From Sarcocystis neurona (taxonomy: Eukaryota; Apicomplexa; Conoidasida; Eucoccidiorida; Sarcocystidae), in NCBI GenBank assembly GCA_000727475.1, contig KL647293.1:1500588-1564587 (forward strand): DNA of 64,000 nt. Reading direction: 5' to 3'. The position numbers and the translations under genes are program-made. Under the pieces are notes generated by a model. That model searched no databases, was not told where the DNA came from, and saw only the letters and a list, made by a program, of their open reading frames with translations. This document shows positions 1-12,800 of the stretch, piece by piece (position 1 is the stretch's first letter; the number at the start of each line of letters is the position of its first letter).

Positions 1-3000
1 TGGCGGCGGTCCCCTCGCCCCGGCCAGAAACGTAGACGCTGTAGCCGCCATGCTCCTCTTTGGTGCTGGGCCGCCTGTGGTTGCCAGGATGTTGCTGCTT
101 TTGCTGTTACTGCTACAGCAGTCAAAACAACCCCTCTGCTGCTGTTGTAGCTGAACTTGCGGGTGCTCTTCTTCTGAAATTTAGATTTTCCCAGTCGCTG
201 TGCTGTCTTTCTCTGCTGCAAATGGTATAGGGATGTGTGGTGGAGATGCGACTGACTCGCACTAACTGCGATAATGCGGCTGAAGCGTCTGGGGCAGTGC
301 TGCGGCTCCTGCTGCTGTGGCTGGGACGTGTGCTGCTGCTGCTCCGTAGGAAAGCTACGCGGCGGCTCTGCCACTGCAGACTGCGCGGCTGCTGTTGGTG
401 CGGCGGAAGCAGCCGCCGTTCTACGCCAGCTTTTGTGTGCCACGGCTCCAGCAGCAGAGGGCGACAGAGAGTTAAAAACAAAAACATGCAGAGGGAGGTG
501 GGGCGGACAGCGGAGAAGCAGCGGGGAGAGAGAAACGCAGCGGAAAACTATACGAGTGTTGAGCAGCAAATCACTGTGCGCTGCGGCACATCACAAGCTC
601 CGACCTGCCGCAGTGGACGGGTACACATTTCTGCTCGGGCCGGCGCTGCATAGATTTGCTGCAGAGACTGGTGCGCCGGCGATCCTGCAACTCCTAGTCT
701 GCTGTTGCTGCTCATTTGCTGCGATACTTGTCCCTCCTGGTGCTGCTGCGGTGCGGCACAGACTGCTGCTGCTGCTGCTGCATGTGTGTGATGAAGAAGG
801 CGTTGTCTTGACGCGTGCGTGCCACACACGTGGGCTGCTGCTGCTCCCGCTCTTGCTGGCGCGATGGCAGGTGGTGTGCTTGGGGCTGCTGCTGCCGTGT
901 GGTACTTCTCCGCTGCCGGTAGCGTACTGCTGCCGGGCCGCTGGTGTGCTGCTGCCGGGCTTCTCGTGTGCTGGTGCCGGGCTGCTGGTGTGCTGGGGTC
1001 AGTCTGCTCCTGCTCTGTTGGTATAAAGTGCTGTGCTACTGTAGCTGCTACGTAGCTGCTGCCGTACTGCCGCTGTTGTCCTACTTCCTGCACGAGTACT
1101 AATCCTGAGGTGATGTCGCTGCTCGTCGCGGCCGCACTCGGCCCTGCAGCGGTGTCCCTCCTCTGCCATTGTCTGTGCTGCTGCTCTGCTGGTGCTCGTG
1201 TGCTATGCTGGTCTACTCTGGACCTGCTGCTGACGGTGCCGCTACCATTGTCTCTGCTGCTGCTGTCCTGGTGCTCGTGTGCTGTGCTGCTCTACTCTCG
1301 ACCTGTTGCTGACGGTGGTGCTGCTGCTGCTGCTCGCTCTGCAGAGGCGCTCCCCTATCCCCTCTCTTCAGCAGGAAATCCGGTGGCTCTGCTGCTGATA
1401 TGCTGCTGATGGTGTTGCTGGTGCTGCTGATGGTGCTGCTGCTTGGCGTGTTCTGAGGTGTATACAACTCTCCACTTCTTGCTGTTGCTGTGGCCGGTGT
1501 TGCAACGGCAGCAGCGCGATGTCCATCCACAGTCTCTTTGCAGCCGGAAACCACACAGACCCGTCTTACAGCATCTACCGGCAGCAACTCTGGCTGGCGA
1601 GAGGTAGAACGCATCCGAGTTGATTATCTGTACCTAGGAGAGGCCGCAGGATATATACTCGGTCCCCCTAAGAGATGTGTCGGAACCGCAGAACTACTTG
1701 GATGCACACTGTGTGCCGTGTAAGCAGCAGAAAGAAGCAACAGGACTCAGCGCACAGTACTCTCACTGTTGTCCTGAAGGCGACATGAGGATGAAGACAG
1801 TGGAGGGCAGGCAGCCAGCCCGTGAACAAACTTTTCTGAACAGTGTTCCCCAGCGAATGTGAGTGTATAATCTGCAGAAGGAACCGAACGAGCCCTGTGA
1901 TCAACATTGTCTTCTTAGCGTTTCGTAGTATGTCCACGTCTACAACTGCAGGCTGCCCCAGAACGGCCAGCCGCAGCGGACGACGTGACTTGCGTGTTGT
2001 GGAAAAAAGGAAGGCAGCGGAGAGCGACTGTTTTCTGCGTCACTTTCTCCTCCTCCTCCCAGTATGGGGAAGCGCACATAGGTGCACATGTCTAGATCTT
2101 GACACATCCACGTGTCGACCTTCGCATAGGTGTAGAGAACAGAAAGGGTACAGAGACACCGCCTCCGCGGGGACCTGCATTCGCGTGAGTTTTTTTGTTT
2201 TGAGTAGGGGGTTGCTTGATCGACACCTCTGGCATCGAAAAGAGTGAGGACGCAGCCTGCTCCGACTAAGCACCCACACGTTGCCGCTGCTGTGCATTCA
2301 CGACCACGAGAATACGCGGCTGGTTGACTGAAAGTGCAGTGTCTGATAGACGGATGCTGCATCTCCAGGCATGACACAATCTTGTACTTGTTGCCGATTC
2401 TTCTGCCTATTTCGCTCCTACTTGCATGCTACCTCTGCTGCTGCTGCGTCGGTGCAGGTGCTCCTGCTGCACTTGTGACAACAGCTGCGAATTTGCAGCC
2501 GTTGCTTGTCTTGTTCATTCGCTGTTTTCCTTGCAGGTGTTGACTCAGCGTTGTTACGATCTCGTGGCGTACTGCTGCGTCCTTGTTTGCTGCTGCAGTG
2601 CAAAGGGCGTTTGCCGTTGCGTCTGTAACTTCCTTAAGCGCTGCACGTGCGCGACCACTCGTGAGGAGAGGCTCCCAATTACCTTCTCTGTAAAAAGTAA
2701 TGTTGCAATGCTGCCGTGCATCCGCTGGTGTACCTCCACGCTCCTGCCTTACTCTTGTCGCCCATCTCCGCCATTGCTGTCGCTGCTTTTAGCGGGTGGT
2801 GTTACGGCAATCCCTTCTACTGCAGCAGCTGTTGTCCCTCGCCCTATACCTCCCACGACTACCGCCGCAATTACTCTTTCCGCTGCTATGACGTCTGCTT
2901 CTGCTGGTGCCTCTGCAGCTACGGTAGATTCGGCGACCGCTGCTGGTATTACTATGGGTGCTGGCGCTGTTGCGGCTGCTGCTTCGGATAGGAGGACGCC

Positions 3001-5902
3001 TGTTCTCGCCACTCGCTGCTGTCGAGGTTGCTGTTGCTTCTGGTGAGAAGAAGACAGCATCTGCGTCGCTTGTACGAAAGTGGAACTTGTAACACCGTTC
3101 GTAGATCCAAATAACACGTCACCTCAACTTGGTCTCCCTGTTGCTTAAAATAAGAGAATTTCCTGCTGGGGTGCTGCACCGTAGCAATCCGCCGCAACAC
3201 GGCTTGCCGGCCTTATTCTGTACGTAGGTCCGCCCCTCGCTGCCCCGGAGCAAGAAGTGTTGTCCGCGTTGAATATGTTACAAAATACACACCTATCTAC
3301 CTATGTAGTCCTTTACATTTGCGGATATGTGTATATATACTTTCGTGTCCTCATAGCTGCACGTATATATATATATATATATATACACATATGTATATGA
3401 AAGTAAGCGTGTTTACAACATGGTGAAGAACAGCTACGGGCAGACAAGATGTCTGCGAGGCTCCTGGACGCATAGCATTTGGCAAGGCGTATCGTGAAGA
3501 CAGTGGGTACACCGGCTGACGTTGCTGCACACGCCTCGAAGAGCAACAGAAAGCAGAAGGTGTCGCAGCAGTAGGGTAGATTCGGTTCGACACATAACGT
3601 AGCCCAGACTGTCTTGGGAAGGCCGGAAGAAAAGAAATAAAGAAGAACCGCGCTTTCTGCCCGCAAGTAGCTGTAGGGTGTCAGCGACGGTGCTCGTACA
3701 ATGTCTGATTTCTGTTGACATTTCCCCGTCTCCTCCTCTTCCGTCCTGTCGCTAAACACAAATATGTAGACACAAGCTCAGGGTTGTTCATTTACCTGCA
3801 TACGTGTGTGGACAGTACGCAAACCAAGAACATCTAGTCGGTGAGAAAGTCGAAAGTCCTGTAGTGCTGCTAGATATCACACACGTCTTGCTTTGGATTC
3901 ACCGGCATCTTTCATTGCTGGAGCAACATGTCACGGGCTGGGCGGCGTCGGCGGCTACCTAGAGAAGAACGCGACGAGACGGCAAACAAGAGAAAGCACG
4001 ACCTCCTCTAAGATGACCGTATCCGTGCGTAGCACCGTAGCGCGCCAGCGTCCTGCAACTATTTCTCTTTCTCGTTATTTCTGCGTAGCTCAATGCCACT
4101 GGACTACTGGGTACGAGCGGAATGGGTCGCATATTTGTAAAGGCGTCCATCCTCAAGTGTGTGCGGAACATCCGTACGTATATATGTACACCTAGCGGTA
4201 GACGCATGGACTGTGATGTGGATACATATAGAGTGGCACCAGCACGCGTTCACAGCTGTGTCATACGTATGTGTGTCTCTGTAGGTGGCACCCTGCTGGC
4301 AAAAAATCTTCACTCGTTCCTCCGTCTCCAGGCCGGCCACCAAACACAGTTGCGCGTATCTCTACACCTGCACCAGTCGGTCGCTGTAAAGCTATCAAAG
4401 CATTTCTAACACCTAGGGATACGTGTGTCTACGGATACATAAACATACACAGAAAGAGGAATAATCGAGTGACAGACAAACAGAGAAATTCCACCACTGC
4501 GCGCAGTTTAGTCCACCAGCGCATTTTAATAGAGTGTCTCTGGTGTTGTACTAAGATGACTGCTTCAGAAAGAGACGTGCAGCTGCTTTCGAAAACGGAT
4601 CCTTTGGTGCAGTGTTCTGATAAGTGCGCGTGTATGCGCGAAGGAGGGCTCTCCCCCTCGGTGCTCCGGTTTGTCGTCTCCATAGAGCACGGGCAGCGTG
4701 TCTCCGTCCTGCTAGGGCAGCTTTTCCTTCTTTCTTCCTCTCTCTCTCCAGGTCTGTCTCTCTGCACGCGGCTCCTTTTTCTTTTTTCACGAAGGACAAA
4801 CATGTGGCAAAGCAACACACGCACCGGTACGAAGACTTTTCCGTCCCCGACGCCCGGGTTGTCCTTTCTTTGCAGAAGGCAAGACTCGCCCCTGCGACAC
4901 AAAAGTGCTGTTGAATCAAAAGGCGCAGCACGTACCATTTTTCTGGTACAGTCGCCTTCTGGCTCATCAAAACATTGTGTGCTTCCACGGCCGGGATTCT
5001 TCACTTTAAGAAAAAAATAGCACGCGATGGCGGCGTTCTCGAAGATCTCCTCACTCTTCCGTCTCTCTGCTACGTCTTTTGCTGTTGCTAACCAGGTTGC
5101 TAACCAAAAGAGACCACCGGATACGCAGACAATGCGACGGCTCGTTATTCCCTGTCTTGCGCCTCTCTTGCTGCTGTTCAACGAGAAATGTACGGATGCA
5201 GACAGGCACATGCTCTCTGCCCTGCTCTCCCTCCGGTGGTTTGCCTCTTCCTCTTTCGGTAGACTCGACGCGAGGCGAACCGGTAGTATATTGCTCCCTC
5301 GCCGCTTCTTGGTCGAACAGCAAACAGAAGCAAGTGCTTCTCCACCACCACCACCACCCGGTCGCATTATATAAAGAGAATAGTAACCCATGCACACCTG
5401 ACCGCTGTACTGTCGCTTCCCCTTTGCGAAATTGTGCTGCTTCTTTCCAAAGTGAACAGCGTCGATTGCTCTTCTTCCTCGCAATTCTTCTTCTTCACAG
5501 CAGCCCAGCAAATGCACGCGTACAGTCCTCCAACACAGACAGAAAAGAGACGAAAGAGGAGGAAAAGAAGAATAAGACGAAGGAAAGGATAACGGAGGAA
5601 AAATAGGGAAGAACAGGGAAAGAAGACGAAAGAAAGAGTCGGATGAAGAATCGTACAGCAGACACCGGCTCCTCTCATTTTTCGCTCAAGCAACGACGCA
5701 CTCGGAAGAACGACCAGCTTCTGCTACTCTCCGCTGTTCTTCTCTACTTCTCTGTCTTCTTTTTCTTCCTCCTGCTCTTCATCCTCTCTCGTCTTCCCAT
5801 CCTCCTCCCTTTCTTTGGCGTCTTCTTCCTTTTGTTCCGCTGCTCCGTTCGTCTTCTTCTTCCCCAGTTGCTTCGCCGTCTCCTTCCGCACCCGCTCCAG
5901 CA
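1..5902. other. Repeat-rich intergenic or 3'-flanking region, no confident gene
   Basis: I see no kinase-like, coiled-coil or otherwise recognisable protein here. About 300-1450 is dominated by CTG/TGC triplets on the plus strand. 2400-3100 is mixed CTG and GCT. 3362-3390 is a short (TA)n run. About 3700-5900 is less repetitive. A long open frame on the minus strand (5517-4429, 362 codons) has no ATG at its start; the first in-frame ATG lies about 40 codons in. Its composition is Arg/Ser/Glu-rich, as expected of polypyrimidine or polypurine DNA. It lies directly downstream of the kinase stop codon, so 3' UTR or intergenic sequence is the simplest reading. Confidence 0.5.
300..1450. repeat. 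CTG/GCT trinucleotide-rich tract
   Basis: The plus strand is made largely of CTG, GCT and GTG triplets, with short pure CTG runs near 767-780 and 1320-1335. All six frames stay open for long stretches because the repeat lacks stop codons, so open reading frames here are not evidence of coding. It resembles the intronic and intergenic CAG arrays farther right. Confidence 0.7.
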
Positions 5903-6856
5903 CTATCTCCACCTAGCACTCTGCTCCACGCAGTACGAGCTGGCTGCTGCTGCGGCGGAGACGAGGCGTCCTTCCTCTTCTAAGTCGACTCTGAGGTCCA
6001 GGTCACTTGCCATTGTCACACCCGCGGTAGTTACATCCGCTGCTGCTGCTGCCCCTCCACGCTGCTGCTCGCGCAGACTCTGCTGCTGCAGCTGCTGGAC
6101 CGATGCCCGCACCCACCGCAGCAGCGCCGCTCTTTCTTCTTCTTCTTCCTCTTCTTCGCCTCCTGCTTCTCCTACCTCTTCCTCTCCTGTCTTTTCTCCT
6201 TCTTCTTCCGGTTCTCCCCCGGCTGCCACCAGCAGACACCCCTGCCGCACAGCAGCAGCAGGGCCAGCAGCAGCAGCGCCCGCAATAGCAGAGGGCACTG
6301 TAGACACAGCGGAATACTCGTTTTTGCTGCCAGCAAGTGCGGCGGCAGCAGCAGTCCCCTTCCCAGGGTTCAGCAACAGCAGTGCTGGGGCGAAAGCGCA
6401 GTTCTGTTCGCCTCCTGCGGCAGCATCACGGGACGCTGCTGCTGCTGTTGGTGCTGCTGCACCGCTTGGTACAACAGAACCACGCCGCTGGTATGGTTGC
6501 TCTTCCTGCTGCTGCTGCCCCCGCTGCCCTGTCTGTTTCTCCTCCGCCTTTTCCTGCTGCCGCCGGTGCGCTTCTGTTTCAACTTTCTGCTGCTCCTCTT
6601 TGCTCTCCTGTTGCTGCTCTTTCTTCTCTTTTGGCCGCTCCTGCTGCTCTTGCTGCTCCTGCTGCTCCTCCTCCTTCCCCTGAAGCTCCTGCTTCTGCTG
6701 TTCCTCCTTCCGCCGCTGCGGCAGGACGCTTCTTGTTAGACGCACAAAGTCCTCCCGCTGAGCTCGCGACCGCCGTGAGATAAACGGGTGCGCAAGCGCT
6801 GCTTCTACAGAAGGTCGATCTTTCGAATTGAACGAAAGCATGCGTCTTAGCAGATC
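5903..6856 (-). CDS. TLK exon 20: kinase C-lobe end and C-terminal tail
   Basis: Acceptor ctttgctcag precedes GAT at 6856, in phase 0. The first 29 residues ([17 protein letters not shown], then [11 protein letters not shown]) are kinase subdomains X-XI with the conserved Arg of DRPS. The rest is a long tail of Glu, Gln, Lys and Ala, including runs of [10 protein letters not shown], encoded by CAG and GAG repeats. The frame ends in TAG at 5903. A further intron within the tail cannot be excluded, because low-complexity sequence hides splice sites. Confidence 0.85.
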   Translation of the reverse strand, partial: DLLRRMLSFNSKDRPSVEAALAHPFISRRSRAQREDFVRLTRSVLPQRRKEEQQKQELQGKEEEQQEQQEQQERPKEKKEQQQESKEEQQKVETEAHRRQQEKAEEKQTGQRGQQQQEEQPYQRRGSVVPSGAAAPTAAAASRDAAAGGEQNCAFAPALLLLNPGKGTAAAAALAGSKNEYSAVSTVPSAIAGAAAAGPAAAVRQGCLLVAAGGEPEEEGEKTGEEEVGEAGGEEEEEEEERAALLRWVRASVQQLQQQSLREQQRGGAAAAADVTTAGVTMASDLDLRVDLEEEGRLVSAAAAASSYCVEQSARWR

Positions 6857-9800
6857 CTGAGCAAAGAACATGTTCGTGAAGGACCAGGAAGAAACGAAAA
6901 AGAATTCTACGTTCAGCGGTTACGTGATTCACAGAAATATACATACATGTACATATAGGTACACCTGTAAATCCATTCTGTCCATCCATATTTACGTATA
7001 AATACGTGCGCACACAGGGAGAGGTGGAAGAAGAAGGAAAGGAAAATAGAGGCAAACAAAGAAAGAAGGGAAGAGCAAGACAAGCGGAGAAAGAGGTAGA
7101 GATGGAGAGGAAGACCGAACGGCAGACGCACAGAGAGAAGAGAAGAGAGACACAGTGGGATCGGCACAGGGCGAGCGATACGAAGAAGAAAGAATCTGAA
7201 AAGCCACAGAGGAGCGACGGGGAGAAGCAACCGCAGGAAGACCGAGAAATAAAGTAGAAAGGTGAAGGAAGATGGGGATGAAGACGAAAAAGAGGAAGAA
7301 AAAGAAGAATAGTGAAAGCAGAGAGAGGTGGTCTCGCAAAACTCACGGCGCAGTCGCTGGATACCACGCGGTCGATGTCGTCCTCGCACGTCTGCTCTCG
7401 CTTCACTGCTGCTGGTGCTGCAGTTCCTTTGACAGCAGCAGCGGGCGTAGCTTCAGGCCGAGGAGGGGCGCTGAGATACGTTGGAATTACTGGGCCGCGG
7501 AGCGCGTCACGGATGATCGCCACTGCAGCATTGTCACCCGTCGTTCGTCGGAGGGACACCACATGATGCAGCAGCAGCAGTAGCAGCCATACGAGCAGCA
7601 GCAACAGTAGCAGCAGCAATAGGAGGAGCCGCGACAGTAGCAGCAGCAATGTGAGTAGCAGCAATAGTAGCAGCAGCAATAGGTGCAGCAGCAACAGTAT
7701 CCGGGGCAACAGAAACGGGAGCAGCAGGAGCAGCAGCAGTGGCAGCAGGAGCAGCAGCAGTCGCATCCGGCGACAAGGGAAGACTCAGCAGCGACGAGAG
7801 CAGCAAACGACAAGCGTCGAACATAGCAGGAGCAGCAGTAACTGCAGCAGCGACAGCAGCCGAAACGGCAGGAAGAAACGCAGCAGCGGCAGCAGCACGG
7901 GATGCAGGAGTGATAAGCAGCGAAATCAGCAGCAGCAGTGGCAGCAGCGGCAGCAGTCAGAGCAGCAACGCTGCTAACAGCAGCGAAGTCGACAGCAGCA
8001 GCAATTATGGAAGACGCGGCAGTAACAGAAGCAGCAGCGGGACACCAACAAGAGCAGCAGCGGCAGACGCGGAGGGATGGAGCACGTAAGAAACGAGCAA
8101 TGAACTGCGGAACCACGCGTAGCAGCACGGAGTGCAGCAGCGGAGGATGTAGCAGGTGCAGCAGCCGTGTGCGTAGAAGGCGCGGGGACAGCCTGCAACG
8201 AAAACCGGAGCAGCAGCAGCAGCAGCAACTGGCGCAGCAGCGATAGGCGGAGCAGCGGGCATCGCAGCAGAAAGAAGAGTGGCGGCGTCGGACATCTTGC
8301 AAGTAGAAATACCACTGCATGCGATAGCATCGGCAGCGGCCACATGCGCCGTGCGTAGCATCAACAGGCGCAGCAGCAACAACGCGAGGCCAGCAACGGT
8401 CACAGCAGCACAAGTGGCAGAAGCAGCAGCAGCGGCAGCAGACGCAGCAGCAGCAGCAGAAGCGACAGTGGCGGAAAAGGCAGCCGCAAGAGCAGCGGCA
8501 GAGGTGAAGAGGCAACGCACCTGTGGGGTCGACTGCGCGTTCCGTAGGCGAAGGCCCAAATGGTCGTCTGAACGCAGACAGGATGCCGCGACGCGAGCAA
8601 CAGGACAGCAGCAACAGCGGTGTAGCATCTACTTGGCTAATACAGGGCAGCAATACACGACGCAGCCGTGGGAGCAGCAGCAGCCGCCGCCGCCTCAGCC
8701 CGAAATGCCTGTGCAGTCCTGCTGCGCTCGCCGCGACTGCTGCTGCTGCTGTTCCTGGTACCGCTACTTTTGGTGACCTCGCTGTTCCCATGACTGCCGC
8801 TGCTTTTGCTATGCTGCTGCTGTTCCTCCTGCAGGCAGAAGAGCCCCCCGACCGGCGGGGTGCTCGCTGCTCCACGCCTTCTGTAGCTAGACGGACCTCG
8901 TCGTTTTTCTCTGCGACGCGAAGCAGCAACAGCAGCTCCCCCTACCTGTATCTCTGCTGCCCTGTTGGATTCTTCACATATATATATACATACAGAGAGA
9001 GATATATAAATACATACATGCATATATAGATATATATATATATACGAACAGAGAACAGTTGTACAGAACTTCATTAGAACCACGTGAATTCAGAAGATGA
9101 TCGCCTAGTTCTCCACTTACATCTATACACGTGGGTCATGCATATATTTCGGTAAACATACTGCCATGCATGCGTCTATACATTTGTACGTACATGCGTA
9201 CATATGCATACGCATATCTACGTGTGTACATACAGATACACACACGTACGTACATGCATGCATACATATATACACATACACATACATACATACGAACACA
9301 CATAGACACATACAGATATACATACGTACACAACGTACACGCATACGTACGTAGACGTGGGCAACTACAAGAATATGAGTATCCATCAGGTACGCCTTGC
9401 TGTAGAGATGCACGTAGATCGGAGTGGTGTCTTCCAAAGTTCTGCGGTGTACGTACACAACGTGCACCTCCTCGCTGAAAGAATGAGATGGGGTAACCGC
9501 TGCCACGCCAGCCAGGGGCCTCCTGCCGTAGCAGCAGCAACGCGTGCCGCAGTAGCAGCAACGTGAACAAAGCTGGGCTGCAGTCGCACCAACAGCAACG
9601 GAAGCCCGCGTAGCACCAGCGACCGGTTTCACGCGGGCACAGGTTGAAGTGCAGAAAACAGAAAGAACCGGCAGACGCAGCTGTTAATCGAAGAGCAGCC
9701 GGCAGGGCCACAGGTTGACGAGAAGCGGCAGCAGCAGCGGCAGTAGACCTGCATCACGTCGAAGCACCACACATTTTTGGTGTGCCGTTTCTGCATCTTT

Positions 9801-12800
9801 TGACAGAGAGACATGCAGCAGACCAGCAGCAAGAGCTGCTAGTCGCGTAGCAGCGTCCCCCAGCTGAAGCAGGGAGCTCATCGGCAGCAAGGGCAGGAAC
9901 AGCAGGCTGAGCAGCAGGGAGATGTAGCAACAGCACTGCGGGAGTTGCCCTCGCAGCAGCAGGTACGGCAGCAGCCGTAGCAGGAAACGCACGAGCACCA
10001 CCGACGACTGCTGGGGCAGCAGCAGTAGCAGTTGGATACAGCGGAGAACGCAGCCCTACCGGCAGCAGCCAGAGCAGCAACACCAGCAGTAGCGGTAGCA
10101 GTAGGAGCAGGAGCTGCTGCAGCCACCAGCGACCGATACAGCAGCAGCGGCAGCCACATGCGCAGCAACAGCGCGTCCTACGTGTTTATTGATGAGACAT
10201 ACCGGAGGTACACACATAGAGGAGAGAAATCCGAAGCAGAACAGCTGCTGCAGCACTTGCTGCACCCTCACCTTTTGAACAGCAGCTCGTAGAGGATGCA
10301 TCCCACTGCCCAGATATCAATCTGCAAGCAAACATTATACACACGTAGAAGGAGCCACAGCAGCCGCACAAGCAGTGCCCGGACGCTCACCCACAGCAAG
10401 CAATGGCAGCAGCAGGACCCGCTTTTCAGAAAATGAGTGACGACGCAACAACAGCAGCTGAAGCGCGCAGCAGTCGAAGGCAGCAGCAGCTGAAGGGCGC
10501 GGCAGCCGAAGGCAGCAGAAACCGAAGGCAGCAGGAGCCGAAGGCAGCAGGAGCCGAAGGCAGCAGGAGCCGAAGGCAGCAGGAACCGAAGGCAGTAGGA
10601 GCCGAAGGCAGCAGGAGCCGAAGGCAGCAGGAGCCGAAGGCAGTAGGAGCCGAAGGCAGCAGGAGCCGAAGGCAGTAGGAGCCGAAGGCAGCAGAAGCCG
10701 AAGGCTGCAAGAGAGCTTCACTCCATACCGCAGCAGAAATGGTATCCACGGGGCAACTATACGGCCCCAGTAGCTGCAGCAGATTCGTCAGCAGCCGCCG
10801 GGTGGAAAGGAGCAGCAGTAGCACGAGAATAGCAGCAACAACAGCAGCAGGCACAGGACAGTAGCAGCGGGAGTTCGCAGGACAGCCATGGCAGGAGGGG
10901 TCACGGCGAACAGCAGATGGGACGGGGTCGAAGCAGGAGAAAGGAAACTGCAGCAGCGGAAGCAGAGAGATTGTTCAACAGAGAAGCGTCACAGTGGGGC
11001 GTCCTGTCAGCAGCAGCAGAACGCTTGCAGCAGCGGTGACGTTGCTTGTGGGGAGCCGCAGCACAGGCAGCGGCAAAGACCAGGGGGAGTATCAGCAGCT
11101 GGAGAGGCGCAGCAGCGCAAGAGCAGCCGCAGCCCAGCGGCGCGAGCAGAGCACGGGCACACACACGTACAATGAAATGATACGCATACAAAAGATACAG
11201 AGAAACACGTATGACGCATGTGAAACATATAAAGAGAGAAGGAAACGACACACATCTTCTTCAATCTGTACACAGCCCCAAAGCGCTTCTCGTAGGTACT
11301 AGAAAGTACGCTCGCAAGTGTCCTCAGTGAAAACTCTTCTTTTTTGGCCGCACGCGAAGAATAATTCATCGAGTGTGGATAAGGAAGAAGGAAAAGTCCT
11401 TTTCCTATCACAGACGCGAGTAGGAATTCCCCATTCACAGCGGCTTCGTGCTGCTGCCTCTGCTGCGACTGCTGCTGCTTACCTTCTCGTCCAGAGGCAC
11501 GCTGGCTGGGGCAGCTGGCATTGTGAACTGTTGCTGTCCTCGCTGCTGCTGTCCTCGCTGCTGCTGTCCTTGCTGCTGCCGTCCTTGTTGCTGCTGTCCT
11601 TGCTGCTGCTGTCCTTGCTGTTGTCCGCGGTGCTGCTGCTGCTGTTGGTGCACCTCCCCACCAGCCGCGCACCCTTCGTTGCCGCCGCCCCTCTGCTCCC
11701 GCCGCTCCTGCTGCAGTTGCCGCTGCTGCTGTAATTGCCGCTGCTGCTGCTGCCCGTCGTCGTCCTCCTCCACCTCTGCCTGTTGCTGCTGCTGCTGCTG
11801 GTGGCGATGTGGATGGCGCTGCAGCTGCCGATGGCGCTGCAGCAGCAGACACTCGGGGGGCTGGTACCAGAGCGTGCCTCCGCCTTCCCACAGCAGCAGC
11901 TCTCCTCTGCGTACGACGCGCGACAGGCCGAAGTCGGCGAGTTTACACACCCCCCGCTGCAGCAGCACATTGCCTGGCTTCAAGTCCTGCCCAGCAGACA
12001 AGCAGCAGCAGCAATAGTCCCGTCAAGGCAGCGCCGATCAACAGAAGAACAAAATACAAAAAGAAGATGGGGAGCGGAAGAAAGGAAGATCACAACCGAC
12101 AAGAAAAACGGCAGGCTGAGAAAGCGACAGCAACCCTGCAAAGTACTTCACACATACGTGTAGACATGTGTATATACAGCTATAGGACATACGCAATAAA
12201 CACCCATGCCCAAGTATACACATGTGTATATACAGCTGTGGGGCACAGACAACAGCAATTGGTACATGCTGCGCCACGTGAACGATAAGAACAGCTGCGC
12301 AGCCAGAGGAAACAGCAGCGGCCAACGGGGACCGACTGCAGGTGGATGTGCCTGACTATTCCCGTGTAAATACTTATCCACCCATACACGTGTCTGTGCA
12401 TCTTCTCTTCACATTCTATCAGGCTACAACACTGCGCATCCCTACATATATATATATATATATACATATAGATAGATAGATAGGTAGATAGATAGATAGA
12501 TATACACATATCCACCACTGTGCATTTCCACATCCTTATACATACATATATATATATATATGTCTCTCTCTGTCTCTATACGTCTCGATCTGTCTCTCAC
12601 CACTATGTATATATACGTACATACTTATATATATTCACGTAGATTTATGGGCATATATATATATATATATATATATGCGTATATGCATACACTCATCACT
12701 GTGCATATCTACATACTTACATATATATATATATATATCCATTACTCTGCATATCAATATACTATATCTATCTATTTATCTACCTATCCATCTATATATA

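Noticed and set aside
7560..8500. Regular short CAG repeats considered as a CRISPR-like or minisatellite array
   Set aside because: There are no unique equal-length spacers, and the genome is clearly eukaryotic; these are trinucleotide expansions.
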